A DNA stretch of 64,000 nucleotides from an uncultured Chitinophagaceae bacterium. Its GTDB lineage: Bacteria; Bacteroidota; Bacteroidia; Chitinophagales; Chitinophagaceae. Position 1 is the first letter of the stretch. The number at the start of each line of letters is the position of its first letter. The notes beneath the pieces were generated by a model. It did no database searches. It had not been told where the DNA came from and saw nothing but the letters and a program-made list of their open reading frames with translations. Shown here piece by piece: positions 44,416 to 51,963 of this stretch. The position numbers were made by a program, and so were the translations under genes. The stretch lies in NCBI GenBank assembly GCA_937907395.1, contig CALCII010000011.1, positions 806,001 through 870,000 of the forward strand. Reading direction: 5' to 3'.

Positions 44416-45714
44416 ATGATAAATGCTTACTTTGAAAATATTCGTGAACAAATAGTAAATGTGGTTTCTTCTGCAAGTGAAAGTGTAAGAGTAGCCCTAG
44501 CGTATTTTACTGATGATGAATTATTTGGTTTACTTTGCTTAAAAGCCGAGCAAGGAGTAAGTGTTGAGCTTTTAGTTTCCGATGATCCAATAAATTTCAA
44601 GTCTCCTAAAATTAAGTATGATTTATTATTTAAGGCAGGGGTTAAGTTATTTTTTCTTGTAAATGAAAATAATGGACTTCTGCATCATAAGTTCTGTATA
44701 GTTGATAATCAGGTTGTGCTTACGGGTTCATATAATTGGACAAATAGAGCAGAGAATAATTATGAAAATTTATTATTAATTCATGATACAGAGTTAGCTA
44801 AAAAGTTTTCAAATGAATTTGATAGATTAATAGAAATATCAGTTAAAAGTACTATTCCGGTTAAATCATTTTTTATTAAAACTGGGTTTGAAAATTTCGA
44901 TAAAGAGTACGAAGGATTATTTGCTCCAGGTTTAATTGGGTTAATTGTAAATAGTAATGAAGATGGATCAGATTTTTTGCTGTCATTAATTGCAGCAAAT
45001 AAAAAGAAAGATGATTGTAAAGTGTTGTATGCAAGCGTATCAGATACAACACTCAAAGTGACCCAAAGGCTTCATAGTAAGTACTGTAATATTTCCTTGG
45101 AAAAATTTTTAAGAAACAATCTTACTGATGATGAGGCTTTAAGGGTTTCTCGTAGTGAGTTAATGTTTAAAGATGTGTATATATTAGATTTAAATGCGTC
45201 TGATAATAATGATCTTGATAAGGTTATTAATAAAGTAATAATTACTAAGGGTTTGAAATTAATTGTGTTAGAGGGACTGGATCGTATGTTTTTGCGAGGT
45301 TTATATTCGAATTCTACTAAAATTACAGAATTTCAGTTCTCATTGAAACGACTTAAGCAATTGACTTTACAATACAATGTCTGTATTTTAATTTCCGTGA
45401 TAGAAGATTTAAATTCAAACCTCAAGCTAATGACTACTCTCTCTGAGCTTGAAAGATATGTTGATCAAGTATTTACGCTTTCTAAAGAGGGAAATTTTGA
45501 TATATTCAGTAATGAGATTTCTATCGGTAATAATTATAGGTTAAAGAACATCCGAAATAGGTTTTTTGGTTCCAAGTCAATAGACTTTATAAAAAACACG
45601 GATTTTAAATCCTTTAAGGAAAGAGATGGTTTCTTTGAAAGAGAAGCGTTATATAGTCAAAGAGCTGATGATGCTGTAAATTCAAAATCTTTTTTTGATG
45701 TAGACCCTTTTTGA
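44416..45714 (+). CDS. PLD-family nuclease fused to a decayed DnaB-like motor domain
   Basis: Residues 1-145 are a single-copy phospholipase D/Nuc-type domain with HHKFCIVD (His90, Lys92, Asp97) and GSYNWTNRAENNYEN. One HKD copy implies dimers. Residues 155-385 align by eye with DnaB 207-450: TGFENFDKEYEGL with SGFSTMDRVTYGW, and TQRLHSKYCNISLEKFLRNN with VQRILSAESEIMLEKIARGK. The motor is dead: the P-loop GKT is replaced by Asp183-Gly184-Ser185, catalytic Glu by Ser209, and Walker B Asp by Glu286. The gene is clearly richer in A and T than dnaB. Function is unknown; DNA cleavage linked to the replication helicase, repair or phage defence are all possible. Confidence 0.88.
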   Translation: MINAYFENIREQIVNVVSSASESVRVALAYFTDDELFGLLCLKAEQGVSVELLVSDDPINFKSPKIKYDLLFKAGVKLFFLVNENNGLLHHKFCIVDNQVVLTGSYNWTNRAENNYENLLLIHDTELAKKFSNEFDRLIEISVKSTIPVKSFFIKTGFENFDKEYEGLFAPGLIGLIVNSNEDGSDFLLSLIAANKKKDDCKVLYASVSDTTLKVTQRLHSKYCNISLEKFLRNNLTDDEALRVSRSELMFKDVYILDLNASDNNDLDKVINKVIITKGLKLIVLEGLDRMFLRGLYSNSTKITEFQFSLKRLKQLTLQYNVCILISVIEDLNSNLKLMTTLSELERYVDQVFTLSKEGNFDIFSNEISIGNNYRLKNIRNRFFGSKSIDFIKNTDFKSFKERDGFFEREALYSQRADDAVNSKSFFDVDPF

Positions 45715-45723
45715 GTTGCGAAA

Positions 45724-46431
45724 ATGACCTACCCCTTTTTTTTTATTAACGAATTGACAGGAGATTCTTTCATTACACTGAATGAGGAAACGAGCAAGCA
45801 TGTGGTGCAGGTATTGCGGATGCAGGGAGGTGAATCAATAAACCTTACGGATGGAAAGGGGAACCGTGTTACTGCTGTTATTACCGATGCACATAAGAAG
45901 CATTGTGTGGTGCAGGTGAAATCGGTTGTGCAGGAAGCAGCGGCAGAACAAAAAATTATCATTGCAATTTCGTTGGTAAAAAATGCGAGCCGTTTTGAAT
46001 GGTTCCTTGAGAAGGCCACTGAAATGGGCGTATCGGCCATAGTGCCCCTTCTGTGCGACAGAACCGAACGGCAGCATTTCCGTTATGATCGTATGAAAGG
46101 AATTACCGTGAGTGCCATGTTGCAAAGCCAGCAATGCTGGTTACCATTGTTGCAGGAGCCTGTTCCGTTTGATGAATACCTGCAGGCAGTTCCGGCTGAT
46201 GCCGTGAAGCTGATTGCTCATTGTGAAGAAATGCAGAAGCGATCCTTATCGACTATTGCACCAGGTTCAGCAGGAGAAGTGGTGTTGCTCATTGGTCCGG
46301 AAGGCGATTTCAGTCCGCAGGAAATTGCACAGGCATTGCAACATAAATTTATACCTGTTACGTTAGGAGAAACAAGGTTGCGTACAGAAACAGCAGGTGT
46401 GGCTGCTGCTGCGTTGTTGCGTATCCGTTAG
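45724..46431 (+). CDS. rsmE: 16S rRNA (uracil1498-N3)-methyltransferase RsmE
   Basis: This 235-residue SPOUT methyltransferase has the N-terminal PUA-like domain and a trefoil-knot SAM site. The blocks FLEKATEMGVSAIVPLLCDR, LIGPEGDFSPQE and LGETRLRTETA are diagnostic. It modifies 16S rRNA in the assembled small subunit. It follows the PLD gene after 9 bases, so dnaB, the PLD gene and rsmE may be one transcript. Base composition returns to normal here. Confidence 0.95.
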   Translation: MTYPFFFINELTGDSFITLNEETSKHVVQVLRMQGGESINLTDGKGNRVTAVITDAHKKHCVVQVKSVVQEAAAEQKIIIAISLVKNASRFEWFLEKATEMGVSAIVPLLCDRTERQHFRYDRMKGITVSAMLQSQQCWLPLLQEPVPFDEYLQAVPADAVKLIAHCEEMQKRSLSTIAPGSAGEVVLLIGPEGDFSPQEIAQALQHKFIPVTLGETRLRTETAGVAAAALLRIR

Positions 46432-46492
46432 TTTCAGGAGATACAGTTGCGCACGGTGAGGGCACAGTGGGTTCCATTCCATTTCAATTCAT

Positions 46493-46966
46493 CTAGTTCA
46501 CCACTTTATTGGCACAACTGCTGCTGGCAAAGGCTTCGGGTTTGGCTTTGAAGGCAAAGCCCATTCCAAGGATATAGCCCATGGCTTCCCGTAACGCTTC
46601 GTTGCTTTTGAAATGCGGATTGGTGTTAATATCTGCATGCACTTCCATGTCTACATCATACTCTGTAAAGAGATCACAGAGTTCGTAGGCAATTTCGATG
46701 CTTTTCGATACTTCTACCAGCATCCGTTCCTTAATGGAAAAGGATTGTTTTGTTTTTTCGTTATGGATGAACATAAATCCACCACGGCCTTCTCTCAGAA
46801 AAACGATGACTGTCGCAAATTCTGTTTCGCTTCCTTTCACCTGGCTATCCGTACCGATGCAAACTTTTAACCGGATGCCTTTTTCCGTTTCACGAAGAAT
46901 TGCGTTGCGTACTTCTTCTTTGATCGGGCAATGGATCTGTTCGCCGTTGAATCGTCTCCATCGCAT
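46493..46966 (-). CDS. RNase H-like protein of the YkuK family (DUF458)
   Basis: The 157-residue protein has the family opening CIGTDSQVKGSETEFATVIV, the conserved ERMLVEVSKSIEIAYEL helix, and HADINTNPHFKSNEAL near the C-terminus, giving Asp/Glu positions expected of an RNase H-like fold. The biological role of the family is not settled. It stands alone on the minus strand, convergent with rsmE. Confidence 0.88.
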   Translation of the reverse strand: MRWRRFNGEQIHCPIKEEVRNAILRETEKGIRLKVCIGTDSQVKGSETEFATVIVFLREGRGGFMFIHNEKTKQSFSIKERMLVEVSKSIEIAYELCDLFTEYDVDMEVHADINTNPHFKSNEALREAMGYILGMGFAFKAKPEAFASSSCANKVVN

Positions 46967-47067
46967 ATAAAAAGGGTTTCCTGAATTTACACAGATATTC
47001 CCGGAAAGTGCGACTTGTTCAATGAAAGGATTGTTAACAGTTGTGGATAAGCGTAGTAGTGTTGAAT

Positions 47068-47430
47068 TTAGTACTGGTGGGTACTGAGCATTACCAGGGT
47101 ACAGGCTTCAATAGGTTGAATCTGGTTTTCCAGCGCCAGGTTGTACAATTCTTCGTTCTCCGTTCCGGGGTTAAAAATGATCCGTTTGGGTTTCAGAGAA
47201 AGAATGTAGTTGTAATAAGGTTGCTGGTGTTGCGGGTTGAGGTAAAGCGTTACAGTATCTAATGATTCAATTGGTTCCTGTTGGGTTTGAATTTGTATAT
47301 CGGAAACCTGTCCGGCTTTTCGTCCAATGCCAATCACATCATGCCCGGCAGCACGCAGGCGTTGAATGGCCAGGTAACTGTAACGGGATGGATTATCCGA
47401 TGCACCGAGTACGAGGGTTTTTTTGTTCAT
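47068..47430 (-). CDS. CoA-binding protein (Rossmann fold)
   Basis: The 120-residue stand-alone CoA-binding domain begins KKTLVLGASDNPSRYSYLA and contains HDVIGIGRKAG and RIIFNPGTENEEL. This fold occurs in succinyl-CoA synthetase alpha chains and as small YccU-like proteins with unknown role. The ATG at 47430 shares its A with the stop of the upstream gene (TAATG), so translation is coupled. The longer frame to 47508 lies inside that gene and is rejected. Confidence 0.9.
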   Translation of the reverse strand: MNKKTLVLGASDNPSRYSYLAIQRLRAAGHDVIGIGRKAGQVSDIQIQTQQEPIESLDTVTLYLNPQHQQPYYNYILSLKPKRIIFNPGTENEELYNLALENQIQPIEACTLVMLSTHQY

Positions 47431-48221
47431 TATTCGGGTATTATAAAACTGATTTTTTGTCTTCTCCAGGCCTTTACATTTCTTCCGTTTTGTGAAGCTG
47501 GCTGCCACCGGGGTCCTTTTCGTATCGCATTCACAGCCATAATATCCAGTAGAGGAGAGGAGCTGTTTAATGCTTCCACAGAGCAGATTTCTCCATCTTT
47601 ACAAACGATGAATTGAATTTCTACGGTCATTTTTTGCGGTCGGTTCAATGCCATAATCAGATCCGGCAAGGATAATTTTTGACTGATATGTTTCGCCCAT
47701 GCTTTATCTCCACCGGGAAAAGTTGCTTCTATATCCACAGAAGTAAAAGTAACACTTGTATCTTTTTTCAAATGTTCTTCCTTTAGTTCTTTTGATTTGT
47801 TTTTTTCTTCCTGCGACGTTTTATTTAATGCGAGATTCGTTTTTGAAGTTTCGCTTTCATAGTAGTGTAGTGAATCATAAATTTCTCCTTTCTTATTATA
47901 AAAGTACCAATAACCACTTGGCTTTCCGTCAACATATCGTCCTTTATAAAGTAATTGGCCTTCCCACGAAAAACTGTGCGGTCCTATTGGGGTTGTAAAT
48001 GTACTATCGGTGTAATAACCTGTCCGCACAACTCTTTCCTTGCTGTCATAGTCAGTATAAACCCAATATTCATTGTATGGTTGAGCTAAGCGGATAAAGA
48101 AAGCTTCTTTTTGTTCCTGGGTTACTTCGAAATATTTGTTTAGAAAATACTGCCTGGTTTCCTGGGCTTCAGATTCGAAGAAGCATAGAGTCAGAATTAT
48201 TAATAGTGAACTGTTTTTCAT
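47430..48221 (-). CDS. Exported protein with MORN-like repeat and TonB C-terminal domain
   Basis: The 263-residue protein has a signal peptide (KNSSLLIILTLCFFESEAQ). The middle holds a MORN-like motif (LLYKGRYVDGKPSGYWYFYN). A Lys/Glu linker leads to a TonB-type C-terminal domain (EIQFIVCKDGEICSVE, AIRKGPRWQPA). It lacks the N-terminal membrane anchor of a true TonB, so it is probably a periplasmic or surface protein that reuses the TonB fold, as often seen in Bacteroidetes. Partner receptors are not adjacent. Confidence 0.85.
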   Translation of the reverse strand: MKNSSLLIILTLCFFESEAQETRQYFLNKYFEVTQEQKEAFFIRLAQPYNEYWVYTDYDSKERVVRTGYYTDSTFTTPIGPHSFSWEGQLLYKGRYVDGKPSGYWYFYNKKGEIYDSLHYYESETSKTNLALNKTSQEEKNKSKELKEEHLKKDTSVTFTSVDIEATFPGGDKAWAKHISQKLSLPDLIMALNRPQKMTVEIQFIVCKDGEICSVEALNSSSPLLDIMAVNAIRKGPRWQPASQNGRNVKAWRRQKISFIIPE

Positions 48222-48262
48222 TCTGTAAAATTATCATTTTCCCGATTTCCTTTGTAAGTCTG

Positions 48263-48697
48263 CTAAAAATGGTTGGCGAGATTATAAAAAAACATCCAGA
48301 TAAACACAGAAGCAAATGTTACAAATAAAGTATTCATACCTATTTCTCCAATCTTATAAATAAACTTTTTTGGAATCTGGTACATGGGATAGTAGGCAAA
48401 CTGCGTAATTACTTTACCTGTCCAGTAAGCAGCGATTAATCCGGTAATAGCAGTAGCCAACCCGGTGCCGTTTTGAAGATCTTTCACCAGCAGGATAGAT
48501 ATCAGTCCGAATGAAAAATTCAGGCCTTGAATGTAACGTCCATAAGTTTTGGCGATTTCCTGGTTGAGTGGCTTTAATTTTTTAATATCGCTATACCAAT
48601 CGAAAACTTTATGCCGGATATAAGGATAAATAAGAGCAGTAAAAATCTGGCCGATACCTCCAACAATGATCAGCCATTCAGGTGCAGTATATGTCAT
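48263..48697 (-). CDS. Membrane protein of unknown function, four helices
   Basis: The 144-residue product from the ATG at 48697 (MTYTAPEWLIIVGG) has about four membrane segments (near residues 8-25, 55-75, 78-98 and 118-140). I recognise no family. It starts five bases after the stop of the next membrane gene upstream, so the two are a pair. A longer frame to 48895 lies inside that neighbour and is rejected. Confidence 0.82.
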   Translation of the reverse strand: MTYTAPEWLIIVGGIGQIFTALIYPYIRHKVFDWYSDIKKLKPLNQEIAKTYGRYIQGLNFSFGLISILLVKDLQNGTGLATAITGLIAAYWTGKVITQFAYYPMYQIPKKFIYKIGEIGMNTLFVTFASVFIWMFFYNLANHF

Positions 48698-48702
48698 GTG
48701 GT

Positions 48703-49056
48703 TTATTTTAAGTGTACCAGTTCTTTCAATTCCAGCGCTTGTACTTCTTTCCAGCAAATCCATGTATAATACAGTGCAAACAGGGGAGCGGTGTACAGCA
48801 GTAAAAAGACAGGAACGCCCGTGGGCAGTAAGATCAACAGCAGAATCATTGTCCAGTGATAGTAATAACGTTTGCTTCCTTTTCCGGTAAACCAACCTTT
48901 GGCAGCATGCACCAACATGCCCAGTATGTGCAAACCGCCTACTATGAAATAACCCAGGAACAAGGAGCTGCCTTCCTGTTCTATTGCATACCAGGCGGCA
49001 AAAAAGGCGATCAGGGAAACGCTGAGATACAGTTCGGTTTTTTTAAATGCTTTCAT
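48703..49056 (-). CDS. Membrane protein of unknown function, about four helices
   Basis: The 117-residue product has hydrophobic segments near residues 8-24, 30-50 and 70-95. I see no catalytic motif. It is paired with the membrane gene that starts five bases downstream, and lies downstream of the GbsR-like regulator's terminator, so it needs its own promoter, which I did not find. Confidence 0.8.
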   Translation of the reverse strand: MKAFKKTELYLSVSLIAFFAAWYAIEQEGSSLFLGYFIVGGLHILGMLVHAAKGWFTGKGSKRYYYHWTMILLLILLPTGVPVFLLLYTAPLFALYYTWICWKEVQALELKELVHLK

Positions 49057-49102
49057 ATTATTTGTTCTAAATTTTCAGAAAAAAATGAAAATATGTGTCT
49101 TT

Positions 49103-49123
49103 AAAAAAGCTCCGGAAGGAGCT
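49103..49123 (-). terminator. Terminator after the GbsR-like regulator
   Basis: On the minus strand AGCTCC / GGAGCT with a TTCC loop runs into six T residues, 20 bases after the regulator stop. Confidence 0.8.
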
Positions 49124-49142
49124 ACAATTTTTTTCAAAGGTT

Positions 49143-49649
49143 TTACCTGAATAGTTTCATAAGTGTACTTACAAACCAGTTCTCATCACTTTTTACCAGT
49201 ACATCCAGCATATGATCGGCCTGGGTACCAAATTTTTTAATCCCGTTGACAGCATCTACGAATGCTTTTACTTCTTTATCTTTTTTATCACCTTCCACTT
49301 TGCTTAACTGATCCATCAGTTTCATCATGGGGTCCAGTTCCCGTTTCTTGCGCTCTTTGGTGATTTGTGTGGCTACTTTCCAGATATCTTTTTCGGCCAC
49401 AAAGTATTCCTTTCTTTCGCCGGGAATCAATACCCGTTCCACCAAACCCCAATCAATCAGGTCACGGATATTCATGTTCACATTCCCCCGGCTGATATTC
49501 AATTGTGCCATCATATCGTCCTGTGTGAGGGGATCCGGACTAATCATCAGCAGTGCATGCACTTGGGCCATAGTGCGGTTAATGCCCCAATGGGTTCCCA
49601 TGGCGCCCCATGTACTGATGAATTGTTGTTTGGCTTCGGATAATTTCAC
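49143..49649 (-). CDS. GbsR/MarR-family transcriptional regulator
   Basis: The 168-residue winged-helix regulator shows the GbsR-family start FISTWGAMGTHWGINRTMAQ. The helix-turn-helix is LTQDDMMAQLNISRGNVNMNIRDLIDWGLVERV, whose wing follows in GERKEYFVAEKDIW. GbsR-type proteins are dimeric repressors, some sensing small molecules such as choline. An inverted repeat 26 bases upstream of its start (49675-49698) is a candidate operator, so it may control itself and the membrane gene whose 3' end lies beyond it. Confidence 0.9.
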   Translation of the reverse strand: MKLSEAKQQFISTWGAMGTHWGINRTMAQVHALLMISPDPLTQDDMMAQLNISRGNVNMNIRDLIDWGLVERVLIPGERKEYFVAEKDIWKVATQITKERKKRELDPMMKLMDQLSKVEGDKKDKEVKAFVDAVNGIKKFGTQADHMLDVLVKSDENWFVSTLMKLFR

Positions 49650-49674
49650 AGTCCGAAAGTAGTTATTAATTTCG

Positions 49675-49698
49675 AATTTTCAATAATTTTTGAAAATT
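49675..49698. promoter_or_regulatory. Inverted repeat, candidate operator of the GbsR-like regulator
   Basis: Perfect 9-base arms AATTTTCAA / TTGAAAATT are separated by six bases. A third half-site TTTTCA at 49703-49708 pairs with TGAAAA at 49691-49696, making two overlapping palindromes. Both lie in the 56-base spacer before the regulator. Confidence 0.5.
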
Positions 49699-49705
49699 AA
49701 ATTTT

Positions 49706-50452
49706 TCAGAGAAAACGGGTCATCAGAAAAGGAAGAAAAAATCCGGCATTGGTACAGAACAGAACAACCAGTTTCATTCGGTTAGTATCATATTCTGATA
49801 CATTCTGTTTGCGCAACCAGAACACATAGAAAAAAAGGACCGGAAGAAAACAAATGAGCAATACACCAAATTCCCTGAAAAGTAAGGACGACAAATAACT
49901 GTAACCTGTAAACAATAGTGCGAGTGAAATAAAAATGCCACTTAAACGTATTCTTTTTTTTGAGTGCCCGGGATTATCCAACAACAATTGAAAACCGGTA
50001 ACCAATAAACCCGATGCAAGCATACCACTCAGGGGCGGATTTATTTTCAAAACCACACTGCTTCCATGAAAAGAGAGTGAAAACAAAAGGGCACCGGTTA
50101 TAAAATGAAAGAGGTAATAGATAAAATGTCCCGACTCAAGCTTGAACTGATCCAGCAATCTCGACAACACAATCATTGTTACTACTCCTATAGTGAAAGG
50201 AATGCTGATGAATGCCGTTGCCAGTATTGCAATGACTGATAAACTGCTACAGATTATTTTCAGTTTGAGATACGGGCCCGGGGATTTTGCAAGAAATGTA
50301 AATCCGTTTGCAGCAGGCAGCAACAGAAAAAACAAAATGATTAGTGACAGCACAGATCTGCTCCAGTTTACATTCACCAGCTGGGTTACTGCAAACCAAT
50401 ACAGAGGCAAATAGAAAAGAGATCGTTGAATTCGTAACTGCCGGAGAAACAT
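49706..50452 (-). CDS. Polytopic membrane protein, possibly a divergent UbiA-like protein
   Basis: The 248-residue protein has seven to eight predicted membrane helices. Its size and helix pattern recall UbiA prenyltransferases, and the first loop after helix 2 (ANGFTFLAKS) falls where these enzymes carry NDxxD, but the Asp pair is absent. If related, it is likely not catalytic; the resemblance is weak and it may be an unrelated family. It follows the VOC gene after 9 bases and lies upstream of the GbsR-like regulator. Confidence 0.78.
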   Translation of the reverse strand: MFLRQLRIQRSLFYLPLYWFAVTQLVNVNWSRSVLSLIILFFLLLPAANGFTFLAKSPGPYLKLKIICSSLSVIAILATAFISIPFTIGVVTMIVLSRLLDQFKLESGHFIYYLFHFITGALLFSLSFHGSSVVLKINPPLSGMLASGLLVTGFQLLLDNPGHSKKRIRLSGIFISLALLFTGYSYLSSLLFREFGVLLICFLPVLFFYVFWLRKQNVSEYDTNRMKLVVLFCTNAGFFLPFLMTRFL

Positions 50453-50461
50453 AGATGCAAA

Positions 50462-50845
50462 TTAGCCCATTGAATGCAATGCCACACGGTTTCCTTCGCT
50501 ATCGTTTATGAGTGCCCAGAAACCGAGGTTTTGCCCGATTTCTGTTTTCGCCTGCAGGATGGTTCCGCCTGCGCCGGTTACACGGTCCAGCACAACCTGA
50601 AGATCAGGCTGACAATTCAAATAGATCAGGGAACCATTGTTGGAAGGTGTGTAGAAGCCGGGATTGTGCACAATAGCACCACCTACTTTTACATTTTGAA
50701 AATCATATAAAAGAAAACCCATTTTTGCAGGGCCCATTTCATTTTCGGGCATCTGGTAATCGAAGATGGTTTCGTAAAATTTTTTTGCTCTTGCAAAATC
50801 TGATACAGGTATTTCAAACCAGTTAAGTGCGTTGCCGAGTTGCAT
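50462..50845 (-). CDS. VOC superfamily (glyoxalase-like) protein
   Basis: The 127-residue protein consists of paired beta-alpha-beta-beta-beta units typical of VOC: NWFEIPVSDFARAKKFYETI at the start, and VTGAGGTILQAKTEIGQNLG leading to DSEGNRVALHS at the end. Members include glyoxalases, dioxygenases and resistance proteins. The His/Glu metal ligands are not all evident, so enzymatic activity is uncertain. Confidence 0.88.
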   Translation of the reverse strand: MQLGNALNWFEIPVSDFARAKKFYETIFDYQMPENEMGPAKMGFLLYDFQNVKVGGAIVHNPGFYTPSNNGSLIYLNCQPDLQVVLDRVTGAGGTILQAKTEIGQNLGFWALINDSEGNRVALHSMG

Positions 50846-50916
50846 AGATGTTATTTTGAAGTAAGATAAACTGTTTGTGCGAAAAGGGTTGTCCGCTTGT
50901 CACAATCATCAGTTGA

Positions 50917-51864
50917 TCAGATCTTTTTATGGCAATACTTTTTAAGTAATTCATCTACTTCATCTCCATACATTTTCCGGTAGCCTAGGTCAAGTGCCGT
51001 TTGTAAATCTAAACAAGCCCGCTCCCATTCTTCTGCTTCAATATAAATCAGGGCACGTATTTTATAAGCATATGAATTTTCGGGATACAGTTTGATAGAT
51101 CGTTGAATATCTGTTATTGCTCCTTTATAATCCCCGGTTTTAAGTTTGCTGTAACTCCTGTTGCTGAAGATCAGTGGTTCGTTGGGCGCCAGCTCTTCTG
51201 CTTTATTAAAATAAGTGATGGAGTTTTTAAAATCATTCAAATGCTGGTATTTAAAACCGATGTTGATATAGGCAGGAAAATAATCTGGTTTCAGTTTAAT
51301 GATCCGCAGCAGATAGGTAAGTGTTTCTTCCCCTTTTCCAATTTCATCGCAAACAACGGCAAGGTTGTTCAATACGTCCAGGTTATCCGGATTCACTTTA
51401 TAAATAACAATGAGATCATCATAACATTTCTGAAACTGGCGGCTCATCATATAAGACGCAGATCGGTTTATATAGGTCATGATTTTGTCTGAATCTGATT
51501 TTACATATTGCAACCCTTTTGTGAAATCGGAGATTGATTCATCAAAATGCTGAATGGAATAAAACATGAGTCCTCTTGCATTGTAACAAAGAACATTTTC
51601 AGGTGCCAGCTGAATACAATAGGTGAACACAGCTTTTGACTCATCAAATTTTCTCATATCAAGCAAAATGCTCCCTTTTTGCAACAGGTATTTGATATTA
51701 ACTGAGTCCTTAAAAAGCGCTTTGTTAATCTGAATCAGTGCTGCTTCAAAGTTTTCCTGTTTATATAATTCAGTAGAACGGTTGTAGAGTGAATCTGCAG
51801 TCTGCGCCTTTGTATTGATGACTGCAAAAAGAAGGAGGATTAATAAAACAGGGATGTGTTTCAT
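50917..51864 (-). CDS. Exported tetratricopeptide-repeat protein
   Basis: The product is 315 residues from the ATG at 51864 with a signal peptide (KHIPVLLILLLFAVINTKAQ). About eight TPR units follow, for example ALIQINKALFKDSVNIKYLL and AYINIGFKYQHLNDFKNSIT. TPR superhelices bind other proteins; here probably in the periplasm. There is no enzymatic domain. The partner is unknown. It starts 26 bases downstream of a terminator that ends the E2 gene. Confidence 0.9.
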   Translation of the reverse strand: MKHIPVLLILLLFAVINTKAQTADSLYNRSTELYKQENFEAALIQINKALFKDSVNIKYLLQKGSILLDMRKFDESKAVFTYCIQLAPENVLCYNARGLMFYSIQHFDESISDFTKGLQYVKSDSDKIMTYINRSASYMMSRQFQKCYDDLIVIYKVNPDNLDVLNNLAVVCDEIGKGEETLTYLLRIIKLKPDYFPAYINIGFKYQHLNDFKNSITYFNKAEELAPNEPLIFSNRSYSKLKTGDYKGAITDIQRSIKLYPENSYAYKIRALIYIEAEEWERACLDLQTALDLGYRKMYGDEVDELLKKYCHKKI

Positions 51865-51889
51865 ATTGTTTGAAATGGGGTAACAAGTT

Positions 51890-51921
51890 AAATAAAAAAA
51901 TCCCGCCATGTGGCGGGATTT
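51890..51921 (-). terminator. Intrinsic terminator after the E2 gene
   Basis: On the minus strand AATCCCGCCA / TGGCGGGATT forms a stem followed by seven T residues, about 44 bases beyond the E2 stop. Confidence 0.85.
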
Positions 51922-51963
51922 AACTTTATAAACTCTTTCAACTTGTTAACCTTTCAACCATCT

